From: an uncultured Collinsella sp.
GTDB taxonomy: Bacteria; Actinomycetota; Coriobacteriia; Coriobacteriales; Coriobacteriaceae
NCBI GenBank assembly: GCA_937989875.1
Contig: CALKBO010000018.1
Coordinates: 30,668 to 94,667 of the forward strand
Direction of reading: 5' to 3'
Length of the DNA: 64,000 bases
Shown: one piece after another, positions 52,807 to 60,939 of the stretch
How positions within the stretch are numbered: position 1 is the stretch's first letter
How the letters are laid out: every line of letters starts with the position of its first letter
Program-made: the position numbers and the translations under genes
The notes under the pieces: model-generated
Seen by the model: the letters and a program-made list of their open reading frames with translations, nothing else
Databases searched by the model: none
Told to the model about the DNA's origin: nothing

Positions 52807-53796
52807 TTGAAGACTGTTCATGTTGCCGCTGGGATCATTCGCAAGGAAGGATCTGACGAGCTGCTTGCCGTGCAGCGCGGCTATGGCGACATGCAGGGAC
52901 TTTGGGAGTTCCCCGGCGGCAAGCTCATGCGCGGCGAGACACCCGAGGACGCCGTACGCCGCGAGCTTATGGAAGAGCTGCAGGTAAAAGTCACCAACCT
53001 GCGCGATTTTTACACCGTTGAGTACGACTACCCCAATTATCATCTCTCCATGGAGTGCTACTACTGCTCGCTGGCCGATGAATCCGATGAGCCCCAGAAG
53101 CACGACTGCCAGCTCGATATCCGCTGGATTCCGCGTACCTCGCTTGCCATGGTGGAATGGATGCCCGCCGACAAGGGGCTCATTGATGCTCTGATTGAGT
53201 TAAAGGAAGATCGGCTTGAGGCCAACGGCGCTGCCAACGACGCCGAGGCCACCGCGACCGACGAGCCCGCCACCAAGCCCAAGCGCACACCTAAGCGCCG
53301 TAGCAAAAAGCGCCCCAAACCAGGTCTGCTCGACGGCATCGATACCTCGGACCTTTCCGCTGACGAGCGCGAACTGGTCCGCCGTCGCGCCGCCATCAAA
53401 AAGTCCATGAAGGGCAATAAGCGTGCGAACACCAAGCCCGAGCTGCTCGTTCGCCAGCGCCTGCGCGCCGCGGGCCTCACGGGCTATCGTTTGGAATGGA
53501 AGGTTCCCGGCAAACCCGATATCGCCTTCCCCGGGCGCAAAATCGCCATCTTCGTCAACGGTTGCTTTTGGCACCGCTGCCCCAAGTGCAACCCCAGTCA
53601 GCCCAAACGCAATGTTGAGTTTTGGGAAGCAAAATTCCGTCGCAACGTCGAGCGCGATCGCGCCGCGGTGGCAGCGCTCACTCAAATGGGCTGGACACCC
53701 ATAACCATCTGGGAATGCGAACTCAAAAAAGACCGCATCGACGCCACCATGGAAAAGGTCATCGAGCAGGTGCGCGCCGCAGAGCCGCAGCGCTAA
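52807..53796 (+). CDS. Nudix (MutT/NudG-like) - Vsr endonuclease fusion
   Basis: This 329-residue protein joins two DNA-hygiene activities. Residues 1-135 are a Nudix hydrolase: HVAAGIIRKEG, WEFPGGKL and the box GKLMRGE-x7-RELMEEL (38-60), close in form to NudG/MutT. A Lys/Arg/Pro/Ala-rich linker (about 140-200) follows. Residues 200-310 are a very-short-patch-repair endonuclease: NTKPELLVRQRLRAAGL, catalytic Asp238 in GKPDIAF, zinc/active-site segment NGCFWHRCPKC (253-261), NVERDR and IWECEL (Cys304). The start is TTG with GGGAGGA 6 bases upstream. No cytosine methyltransferase gene, the usual Vsr partner, is in the window. Confidence 0.88.
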   Translation: MKTVHVAAGIIRKEGSDELLAVQRGYGDMQGLWEFPGGKLMRGETPEDAVRRELMEELQVKVTNLRDFYTVEYDYPNYHLSMECYYCSLADESDEPQKHDCQLDIRWIPRTSLAMVEWMPADKGLIDALIELKEDRLEANGAANDAEATATDEPATKPKRTPKRRSKKRPKPGLLDGIDTSDLSADERELVRRRAAIKKSMKGNKRANTKPELLVRQRLRAAGLTGYRLEWKVPGKPDIAFPGRKIAIFVNGCFWHRCPKCNPSQPKRNVEFWEAKFRRNVERDRAAVAALTQMGWTPITIWECELKKDRIDATMEKVIEQVRAAEPQR

Positions 53797-54038
53797 CAGC
53801 AAACATTCACACGCTCCGCACGTCCGCGCCACAATCCTTAGAAAGCCCTTAAGCTCAAAACCTTTCAAAAGTGTTATTCGATACCTCTGACCTGCAGTTT
53901 CATCGTAACACCAAACCAGGTTAAGCCTTTCTTTAGCGCTTCTTTGCAGAAGCCGCGGCATAATACTGCCAACGCACGGGACCTAGCAGCACACCCCGTG
54001 CGCAACCTTTTGGTGGACATCGAGGAGGCCGCATAAGC

Positions 54039-54248
54039 ATGCATTCTTCCAATGACGCAGCACAGCAGCCATCCCTAAAACATGCAAACCTTTTCTCCTT
54101 CCCCCCGACACAGAGAAACGGCCTCCTCGACTCCCCCACCACAAAAACCAAGCGCTCAGCCGATCAGAGCCTCAACTTACGAGCATCCTTCGAAAAGCTC
54201 CAAGCATCCCTAGACAAGGCGTTCCCCGAACAGGCAAGAGCAATCTAA
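54039..54248 (+). CDS. Short reading frame, possibly a small protein
   Basis: This is a 69-codon frame starting ATG, with GAGGAGG 10 bases upstream. The peptide is hydrophilic (Ser, Lys, Gln rich) with no membrane segment, and ends LRASFEKLQASLDKAFPEQ, a possible short helix. It stops 25 bases before the AraC regulator. The ribosome-binding site is the only real support. It may also be a leader of the regulator gene. Confidence 0.4.
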   Translation: MHSSNDAAQQPSLKHANLFSFPPTQRNGLLDSPTTKTKRSADQSLNLRASFEKLQASLDKAFPEQARAI

Positions 54249-54273
54249 GCCCATCGCGCTTTATACTGATGCC

Positions 54274-55212
54274 ATGCGAAACATGGATCACATAGAATTG
54301 CACCGCGGAGGACGCGAGGAAGCGTTTCCCGAGACCGCCGAAGACTGGCCCTATATTGCCGAACGCGCAGAATTCGCTCGCTATCCGGGCAATTCCGTCC
54401 CCTGGCACTGGCATTCCGAGGTTGAGCTTTTCTACATGGAGCAGGGAGCGATTGACTATCGAACGCGCGCGGCTCATGAGCACGTACGCTTTGAGGAAGG
54501 GTCCGCCGGCTTTATCAACGGCGGCGTTTTGCACAGCACGCTGCAATCACCCAATTCGGCGCCAGCCATTCAAATGCTGCATATCTTTCAGCCGTCGATG
54601 CTCGGCGATCCCGCGGGACGCCTTCAAAAGCGCTATATCAATCCTTTGCTGCAATGTCGAGGCGTCGATGTGCTCAAATGGTCGCCCACCAACCCCGACG
54701 ATATGCCCTTTATCGATTTGCTAAAGAGCTCCTTTAACCACGACCTTCAACGGCCGCAGAACGAGATGGCGCTTCGGAATAGCTTGTCAGAGCTCTGGAT
54801 TCAGATTTACGCCAAGGCCGAACCGCTCTTTTCCTCCGACAACGCCTCTTGGATGACCAACCGCGACGTACAGTTCAAGGCAATCCTGGACTATATCCGC
54901 GCAAACTATGCAGCCGCTATAGATGTGCCCCAGATGGCATCTGCAGCCGGCGTAAGCGAAAGAGAGTGTTACCGCATTATCGAAGCTTGCGCAGGAACGA
55001 CCCCGGCGGCATATCTGCGTGCATACCGCGTAAACCGTGCTTGCGAACTTTTGGCACACACCACGCGAACGGTCCAGACAGTCGCGCGCCAATGCGGCTT
55101 TGCGACAGCAAGCCATCTTGGCCAGGTATTTAAAGAACAAATGGGATGCACTCCTTCGAGCTATCGAGCAGCGAGGCAGAATCTCGATAGCACCAGGCAG
55201 AAATCCCGCTAG
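54274..55212 (+). CDS. AraC-family regulator with cupin sensor domain
   Basis: This is a 312-residue regulator. The N-terminal cupin-like domain (about 30-110, VPWHWHSEVELFYMEQGAIDYRT, then FINGGVLHS) could bind a small ligand or metal. The C-terminal double HTH (about 205-300, IDVPQMASAAGVSERECYRII and RTVQTVARQCGFATASHLGQVFKEQMGCTPSSYR) is typical of AraC/XylS. A HAD phosphatase gene follows after 56 bases and may be its target. Confidence 0.9.
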   Translation: MRNMDHIELHRGGREEAFPETAEDWPYIAERAEFARYPGNSVPWHWHSEVELFYMEQGAIDYRTRAAHEHVRFEEGSAGFINGGVLHSTLQSPNSAPAIQMLHIFQPSMLGDPAGRLQKRYINPLLQCRGVDVLKWSPTNPDDMPFIDLLKSSFNHDLQRPQNEMALRNSLSELWIQIYAKAEPLFSSDNASWMTNRDVQFKAILDYIRANYAAAIDVPQMASAAGVSERECYRIIEACAGTTPAAYLRAYRVNRACELLAHTTRTVQTVARQCGFATASHLGQVFKEQMGCTPSSYRAARQNLDSTRQKSR

Positions 55213-55268
55213 CGCTTCTTCTGTCACTGCATCAAACTTGCAGGCAAACAACAGAGAGGAGCAATCAT

Positions 55269-55892
55269 ATGAAGCACTTTGACCATATCGTATTTGACGT
55301 TGATGGGACATTGGCAGATACAGAAGAAAGCGTGCTGTCATCGCTTGGCCAGATTATCCAAGAAGAAACCGGCAAAACGCTCCCCCGACACGAGCTTGAC
55401 TTTGCCCTCGGCATACCCGGCAAGAACGCCCTTGAGAAACTTGGAATCTACTCGCAGGCAACGTTGGATCGCTGGTGCCAAGTTGCCGCCAGCTTTAAAA
55501 GCACCATCAGCGTGTTTCCAGGTTTGCGTGAAGTCATCGCAACACTCGCCGATAGCGGCTGCAAACTTGGCATCGTCTCCTCACGTGCGCGCGACGAATA
55601 CGCAAAAGAAATTGCACCCCTTGGTTTCGATAAGTATTTTGAGCACATCATCCTTGTCGAAGACACAACCGAACATAAACCCGCACCCGCTCCCATGCTC
55701 GAATATCTCCGGCGTACGGGCGCGAATCCTGGCAACGTCGTCTACGTTGGCGACACCGTCTACGACGAACAATGCGCGACTTCGGCAGGGGTCAGTTTTG
55801 CCAGAGCGGCATGGGGATCACACCAAGACATCCCAAACGCCACCTACAACCTCAAAACCCCCAACGACCTACTAACCCTAACAACCAAATAA
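55269..55892 (+). CDS. HAD-superfamily hydrolase (phosphoglycolate-phosphatase-like)
   Basis: This is a 207-residue phosphatase of HAD subfamily I with a small helical cap. Motif I is FDVDGTLADTEES (D10, D12), motif II IVSSRARDEY, motif III Lys in EHKPAPAPML, and motif IV YVGDTVYDEQCA. Sugar phosphates or nucleotides are likely substrates. GAGAGGAGC precedes the ATG. It is probably co-transcribed with the AraC regulator. Confidence 0.88.
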   Translation: MKHFDHIVFDVDGTLADTEESVLSSLGQIIQEETGKTLPRHELDFALGIPGKNALEKLGIYSQATLDRWCQVAASFKSTISVFPGLREVIATLADSGCKLGIVSSRARDEYAKEIAPLGFDKYFEHIILVEDTTEHKPAPAPMLEYLRRTGANPGNVVYVGDTVYDEQCATSAGVSFARAAWGSHQDIPNATYNLKTPNDLLTLTTK

Positions 55893-55918
55893 CCCACGCG
55901 TCCCACCCTTTCAGCCCC

Positions 55919-56044
55919 AACGCCACAAGGGCGACGACCTCGAGTAGGTCAACCTGGGAGGGACGAGGGCTTAGTTCCCTAATCTTTCCGCAGGGGACAA
56001 AAAGCAACGTCTTATTTTTCCGACACTAACGCCACAAGGGCGAT
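55919..56044. repeat. Half bulged-hairpin element between direct repeats
   Basis: The 16-bp string AACGCCACAAGGGCGA occurs at 55919 and 56029. Between the copies lies CTTTCCGCAG (55984-55993), the complement of the conserved CTGCGGAAAG, with an outer-arm-like GGGCTTAGTTCCCTAAT. The CGTCCTCG half is missing. A decayed or partly deleted copy next to complete copy E is inferred. Confidence 0.5.
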
Positions 56045-56050
56045 TGAGCA

Positions 56051-56201
56051 GGACGGTTTGGGCGGGTCCCGTACCTAGTTTCCAAAATCATTCCGCAGCG
56101 CGAAGGCCCCCGTTGTCAACGCTTCGAAGAAGCGAGACAACGGGGGCCTTCATGCGCGAGGACGTTTTGGAAACTAGGTGCGGGACCCGCCCAAACCGTC
56201 C
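56051..56201 (-). repeat. Bulged-hairpin element, copy E (after the aldolase gene)
   Basis: Read on the minus strand, the outer arms are GGACGGTTTGGGCGGGTCCC, then CTAGTTTCCAAAA. The motif is CGTCCTCG-CGC-AT and GCG-CTGCGGAATG (CGC pairs with GCG). The inner stem is GAAGGCCCCCGTTGTC/GACAACGGGGGCCTTC. It starts 25 bases after the aldolase stop, in the orientation of that gene. Confidence 0.86.
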
Positions 56202-56225
56202 GGTGGGATCAGAGTACCCTTGCTG

Positions 56226-57083
56226 TTACTCTGCTTTGCCCACAGAGTTGAGGTTGGTCATGCGGATCTTAACCAGCTCGGTGATCTCACGCATGCCCTC
56301 CTTGGCCGGCTTCTTGGGATCGAAGCAGGCAGGGTTCTCGGCCATGTAGGCCATGAAGCCCTTGGTGTAGGCCTGACGCAGCTCGGTGGCGTAGTTAACC
56401 TTGCAGATGCCGTTCTTCACAGCCTCGGCAACCTGCTCATCGGGCACACCGGAGGTGCCGTGCAGAACCAGCGGCACGTCGACGGCGTCGCGGATGGCCT
56501 TGACCACGGACTGCTCGATGTGCGGATCGCTCGTGTACACGCCGTGGCTGGTGCCAACGCCAATGGCCAGCGAGGTGCAGCCGGTGCGCTCGACGAACTC
56601 CTTGGCCTCGGCAGGATCGGTGTAGGGGCTCTCGCCCTCAACCGCGGGACCGTCGTCCTCCTTGCCGCCAACCTTACCGAGCTCGGCCTCGACGGGCACG
56701 CCCATGGCGCGGCCAGCGTCGGCGACGGACTTGGTCAGAGCGATGTTGTCCTCGAAAGACTCGTGCGAGCCGTCGATCATGACAGAGGTGTAGCCAGTGC
56801 GGAAAGCCTGCATGCAGCGGTCATAGCCATCGCCGTGATCGAGGTGCAGAGCGACGGGCACGGAAGCGCGCTCGGCGGCAGCCTTGACCATGCCGTAGAA
56901 GTAGTCCAGACCAGCGGTCTTGATGGTGCCCGGGGTGGTCTGCATGATGACGGGGGACTTGGTCTCCTCGGCAGCGGCCAGGACGGCCATAACAAACTCG
57001 AGGTTCTCGACGTTGAACGCGCCGACGGCGTAGTGGCCGGCCTGAGCGTCCTTGAGCATCTTTTCGGTGGTAACAAGTGCCAT
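56226..57083 (-). CDS. fba: Class II fructose-bisphosphate aldolase
   Basis: This 285-residue zinc aldolase, the same length as Bacillus FbaA, splits fructose 1,6-bisphosphate. Metal and catalytic segments are ALHLDHGDGYDRC (first His ligand and catalytic Asp), MIDGSHESFEDN, VEAELGKVGG, and GVGTSHGVY with LVLHGTSGV (His ligands). Tagatose-bisphosphate aldolase (GatY/KbaY) is very similar and cannot be ruled out, given the sugar genes nearby. The ATG at 57083 has GAGGAG upstream. It is divergent from a DeoR regulator. Confidence 0.9.
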   Translation of the reverse strand: MALVTTEKMLKDAQAGHYAVGAFNVENLEFVMAVLAAAEETKSPVIMQTTPGTIKTAGLDYFYGMVKAAAERASVPVALHLDHGDGYDRCMQAFRTGYTSVMIDGSHESFEDNIALTKSVADAGRAMGVPVEAELGKVGGKEDDGPAVEGESPYTDPAEAKEFVERTGCTSLAIGVGTSHGVYTSDPHIEQSVVKAIRDAVDVPLVLHGTSGVPDEQVAEAVKNGICKVNYATELRQAYTKGFMAYMAENPACFDPKKPAKEGMREITELVKIRMTNLNSVGKAE

Positions 57084-57417
57084 GAGCGTTTGCTCCTCTC
57101 CCTCGCCCGCATCTGGACATCGGGCGTAGTTGTTCACAAGGCGTTTTACCTTGCGTTTTGCTGCGCCCATTGTATGAAATTCAGCGGCTTTACACGCGCG
57201 AGATATTGAGCCCATGCAGGTCAATACCGTCGTTTTTGAAAAGTAAACGGAAGGAATATGAGCCGAGTGGACATGTTCGATATTGAATTTTGGGCGTTCA
57301 GCGTCTTTCTTTTATAGAAAAGATAAGTAATCGAAAGGTGTTTTCTTACTCAAAAAGAAAATGAACGAAAATAGAGTCAACACAATTCCTGCAAATTTAG
57401 CCGAGAATGGAGCAAGC
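57084..57417. promoter_or_regulatory. Divergent control region of aldolase and DeoR genes
   Basis: No gene is seen here. The stretch near 57300-57360 is AT-rich, with CTTTCTTTTATAGAAAAG-like dyad symmetry (about 57305-57323) and TTTTCTTACTCAAAAAGAAA (57341-57360), possible DeoR-type binding sites. An in-frame ATG at 57361 could extend the DeoR gene by 19 residues. Confidence 0.4.
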
Positions 57418-58272
57418 ATGGCCCAAGCCACCAACCGTGCCTTTGCCGACGAACGCCGTACCGCCATTTTGGAAATGCTCGATCATAATGCCTCGGTGCA
57501 GGTAGCAGAAATCGCCCAGACCTTTGGCGTGTCCTCCGTCACCGCCCGCGCCGACCTGGACGCGCTCGCCGAAGCAGGCAAGCTGCGCCGCACGCACGGC
57601 GGTGCCGTCTCGCTCCACAAACGCCTGACCGTCTCCACGCAGGATCGCCGCATCAACGTCAACGTCGCCGCCAAGCAGGCCATCGCGCAAAGCGCCATCG
57701 AGCTCGTCAATGACGGCGACACGTTGCTCGTCGACTCGGGCACCACGGCGCTCGAGTTCGTCCGGCTCCTCGATCAACGCGACGGTATCACCGTCATCAC
57801 AGCAGACATTACCATTGCCGATTACATCGACGAGAGCATGCCCTCAGTCGATGTCGTCATGCTGGGCGGGGCGTTGCGCAAAGGCCATCGTTATTTGTAC
57901 GGACCGCTCACTATGCAAGCGCTCCAAATGGTCCATGCCGATCTTGCCGTCATGTGCCCTGGCGCTTTTGTCCCCAGCTGCGGCTTTACGACCGACTTTC
58001 CGCAGATGGCCGAGACCAAAGCGGCTATGGTCGGTGCCGCCCGTCAAAGCGTCGCCCTCATGGACGCCAGCAAGGTTAACGGACGCGGCATGTACCGCTT
58101 TGCCGAACTCGCCGACGTCGACTCCATCGTGATGGACCGTGACCCCGATAATGCCGTCGCCACCTCAATCGCCGAGATCGTCGACAACGCCCGCCCAAAT
58201 CTCCTCATCGCCGGCGCTTATACAAAAACCACCACAAAGGTCTCCTTTGTGGTGGTTGAGCATCAGAAGTGA
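57418..58272 (+). CDS. DeoR-family regulator
   Basis: This is a 284-residue repressor of sugar metabolism. The N-terminal wHTH is ADERRTAILEMLDHNASVQVAEIAQTFGVSSVTARADLDALAEAGKLRRTHGGA. The C-terminal phosphosugar-sensing domain has DTLLVDSGTTALEFVRLL and MLGGALRKGHRYLYGPL. The ATG at 57418 has GGAG 5 bases upstream. Its last codons encode, on the other strand, the terminator of the neighbouring flavodiiron gene. It probably answers to a sugar phosphate and may control the divergent aldolase. Confidence 0.9.
   Translation: MAQATNRAFADERRTAILEMLDHNASVQVAEIAQTFGVSSVTARADLDALAEAGKLRRTHGGAVSLHKRLTVSTQDRRINVNVAAKQAIAQSAIELVNDGDTLLVDSGTTALEFVRLLDQRDGITVITADITIADYIDESMPSVDVVMLGGALRKGHRYLYGPLTMQALQMVHADLAVMCPGAFVPSCGFTTDFPQMAETKAAMVGAARQSVALMDASKVNGRGMYRFAELADVDSIVMDRDPDNAVATSIAEIVDNARPNLLIAGAYTKTTTKVSFVVVEHQK
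58227..58257 (-). terminator. Terminator of the flavodiiron gene inside the DeoR CDS
   Basis: AACCACCACAAAGG (58227-58240) pairs with CCTTTGTGGTGGTT (58244-58257) around a 3-base loop. On the minus strand it is followed by TTTTTGTA. It lies wholly within the last 16 codons of the convergent DeoR gene. Confidence 0.85.
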
Positions 58273-58280
58273 ATGTGTCG

Positions 58281-59441
58281 CTACTTGGACAGCTCGTCAG
58301 CAAGGGCCTCGATCTGAGCGCGCGAGGCGTCGTTGAGCGAACCCAGCACGGTCACCTTGTTCTGCGCCATGGTGATGTCCTTCATGCCCCCGAGCTCCTT
58401 GGTCATAACCTTGGCAGCGGTGGGCGCCCAGGAGCCGGCCTCAACGAGCGCCACCGTACGGTTCTGATAGGCGTGCTCGGCAAGCGTGTGGATAAAGGTG
58501 CTCATGAACGGGAAGATCTCGCCCTGATAGGTGATGGAGGCGAGCACCAGACGGTCATAGCGGAACGCATCCTCAACGGCCTCGGCCATGTCGTCGCGAG
58601 CCAGGTCAAAGACGGAAACCTTCTGGCCGCGAGCCTCGAGCGCAGTTGCAAGCTCCTCAACGGCAGCCTTCAGATGGCCATACACGCTCGCATAGGCGAT
58701 CGTGATGCCCTCGTCCTCGGGCTGATAGCTCGACCAGGTGTTATAGGTGTCGAGGTAATAGCCCAGGTTCTCGGTCAGTACGGGGCCGTGGAGCGGACAG
58801 ATGATCTGGATATCCAGATCGGCGGCCTTCTTGAGCACGGTCTGCACGAATTTGCCGAACTTACCGACGATGCCAAAGTAGTAGCGGCGCGCCTCGCAAG
58901 CCCAGCCTTCCGGGTCCTCGATGTCGTTGGCGCCGAACTTGCCAAAGCCGTCGGCACTAAAGAGCACCTTGTCGGTAGACTCGTAGGAGAAGATCACCTC
59001 GGGCCAGTGAACGTTGGGAGCGCCGACAAACGTTAGGCTGTGACCGCCCAGATCGAGCACGTCGCCCTCTTTGACGACCATCTTGCGCTCGGGGTAGTCG
59101 GTGCCAAAGTAGTTGACCATCATGCGAAAGGCGCCCATGCTGGCCACAATCTGTGCCTGGGGATAGCGCTCCATAAAGGCGGCGATGCCAGCAGAGTGAT
59201 CGGGCTCCATGTGATGGACGACCAGGTAGTCGGGCGTACGTCCATCGAGCACGGCCTCGAGGTTGCCGAGCCACTCGTCAACAAAACCGCCATCGACTGA
59301 ATCGGCGACAGCGATCTTTTCGCCCAAGATAACGTAGCTGTTGTATGCCATACCGTTCTCGGACACATCGTACTGGCCCTCGAACAGGTCAATGTCGTGA
59401 TCGTCGACACCGATGTAGCGGATATCCTTGGTGATCTCCAT
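58281..59441 (-). CDS. Flavodiiron protein (FprA family)
   Basis: This 386-residue cytosolic protein reduces O2 to water and/or NO to N2O, protecting anaerobes. It has a metallo-beta-lactamase-like diiron domain with HHMEPDHSAG (H77, E79, D81, H82), GAPNVHWPE, SADGFG and CPLHGPV. A C-terminal flavodoxin domain (from about 250, IAYASVYGHLKAAVEELA, then GSWAPTAAKVM) binds FMN. The ATG at 59441 has GGAGG upstream. An upstream ATG at 59504 lacks support. The electron donor (rubredoxin or similar) is not encoded nearby. Confidence 0.93.
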   Translation of the reverse strand: MEITKDIRYIGVDDHDIDLFEGQYDVSENGMAYNSYVILGEKIAVADSVDGGFVDEWLGNLEAVLDGRTPDYLVVHHMEPDHSAGIAAFMERYPQAQIVASMGAFRMMVNYFGTDYPERKMVVKEGDVLDLGGHSLTFVGAPNVHWPEVIFSYESTDKVLFSADGFGKFGANDIEDPEGWACEARRYYFGIVGKFGKFVQTVLKKAADLDIQIICPLHGPVLTENLGYYLDTYNTWSSYQPEDEGITIAYASVYGHLKAAVEELATALEARGQKVSVFDLARDDMAEAVEDAFRYDRLVLASITYQGEIFPFMSTFIHTLAEHAYQNRTVALVEAGSWAPTAAKVMTKELGGMKDITMAQNKVTVLGSLNDASRAQIEALADELSK

Positions 59442-59570
59442 CAGGCAAAGCCTCCTAGATAGACAAAAGAACCCGTCTATCATAACACTCGCCTTCATAG
59501 CCACGGCTATCTGTCAGCATCCTTACCGATTGTTTTTGAGGCGGAATATACCGCCGTTTACCTGCACAAA

Positions 59571-60602
59571 CTATGCGTGCGGCTCTGCTGTGCTATGTCG
59601 AATGATGAGCTGGCCGGGAATACGAATGGCAACGGTTTTGCCCGCCGTACCCGCCTCGGGAACCGCATGCTCGAATACCTCGCGTCCGCGCTGATGTAGA
59701 TCGAATCGCACGGTCGTGAGCTCGTTGTGTGCCACAAAATCATCGAGCGAATCGTCGACGCCCACCACGCTCACGTCCTCGGGCACGCGCAGGCCGCTAT
59801 CACGCAGTGCGGCAATCACGCCATTTGCCATCTGATCGTTTGCCGCATAGATCGCCGTCATGGTGCGATCGTGCTCGGCCAGGTACCTGCCGGCCTCGTA
59901 GCCGCTGTTGGCAGACCAGTCGCCCTCGAGCGGCTCTGCCGACTCGATGTGTTTACGCTCGAGTGCATCTTGCCAACCGGCGCGACGAAATTGCTCGTCG
60001 ACCGAGAACGACGGGCCGCCAATATAGCGAATCTGCTCGTGCCCCAGCTCAAACAGATGATCCATGAGCAACAGCGAGCAGCCGTAATGGTCGGAATCGA
60101 CCGTGGTCACGCGCGGATGTGCGTACATGGTAACGATGACCGTGCCGATACCCGGCAACGGAACAAACGTCTCAAAATCGGGCGCCATACGACTCATGCC
60201 GATGATGATGCCGTCCACCGGCAATGCGGCCATACGACGCGTGGCCTCGGCAAGCGAAAACTCCTCGGTCTTGGACATCTCGACCAGCGTGATAGCGCAA
60301 TTATGCTCGCGAGCAGCACTGGCGATGCCGTCGATCATTGAGAGGTTGCCAAACTTGGTGACATCGTTGACGCACAGGCCGACCGAATGGTAACGGCCGT
60401 CGCGCAGCGAGCGACCGGCATAGCTCGGACGGAAACCGAGCTCCTGCATGGCCGCCTGCACGCGCTTACGCGTCTGCTCGTTCACGTTGGGCAATCCGTT
60501 GGCAACGCGCGAAACCGTCTGCTGCGAAACACCGGCAGCGCGGGCAACGTCGGCCATGGAAACCGGACGCGAACTAATATCGTTGGACGGGCGCCTTGCC
60601 AC
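59571..60602 (-). CDS. LacI/GalR-family regulator of the galactose operon
   Basis: This is a 343-residue repressor with N-terminal HTH SMADVARAAGVSQQTVSRVANGLPNVNEQTRKRV and a periplasmic-binding-like effector domain (YHSVGLCVNDVTKFGNLSMIDG to the C-terminus). The GTG start has GAAGGTG upstream. It is divergent from galK-galT. Three copies of a GTTAACGTACTCAT-type site lie between them, so it very likely controls these genes and itself. Confidence 0.9.
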   Translation of the reverse strand: MARRPSNDISSRPVSMADVARAAGVSQQTVSRVANGLPNVNEQTRKRVQAAMQELGFRPSYAGRSLRDGRYHSVGLCVNDVTKFGNLSMIDGIASAAREHNCAITLVEMSKTEEFSLAEATRRMAALPVDGIIIGMSRMAPDFETFVPLPGIGTVIVTMYAHPRVTTVDSDHYGCSLLLMDHLFELGHEQIRYIGGPSFSVDEQFRRAGWQDALERKHIESAEPLEGDWSANSGYEAGRYLAEHDRTMTAIYAANDQMANGVIAALRDSGLRVPEDVSVVGVDDSLDDFVAHNELTTVRFDLHQRGREVFEHAVPEAGTAGKTVAIRIPGQLIIRHSTAEPHA

Positions 60603-60694
60603 AGGATCACCTTCACCCTTGCGAAATCTGAATAGCGTGTATGCCGGCCCGGGCAGAAATACATCCCGCGCCGAGGCCCGCTATCGTCGGACGC

Positions 60695-60899
60695 ATGTTA
60701 ACGTACTCTACTTTTTCGACCTGCATCTCTTCTGCTTTATAAGTCCATACGACAGTACCGTTCACGGCTGTATTTCTACCGATTACCAGATTCTCAAAAA
60801 GTGACAAGCGTTGTGTTATGAGTACGTTAACATAGCCCGTAACGTGCGGTATCGTGAACACTTGGTTCATGCCGCTTCAAGTTGTTAACGTACTCATAA
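60695..60899. promoter_or_regulatory. Three GalR-type operators between regulator and galK
   Basis: ATGTTAACGTACTC is at 60695-60708. The inverted form TTATGAGTACGTTAACATA is at 60816-60834. TTGTTAACGTACTCATAA is at 60882-60899. All share the imperfect palindrome TGTTAACGTACTCA. Spacings of about 121 and 66 bp would allow DNA looping across the divergent promoters. Confidence 0.75.
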
Positions 60900-60939
60900 C
60901 GACGCAAAACTCCCCATGCGCGCCAAGGAAAGGACTCCC

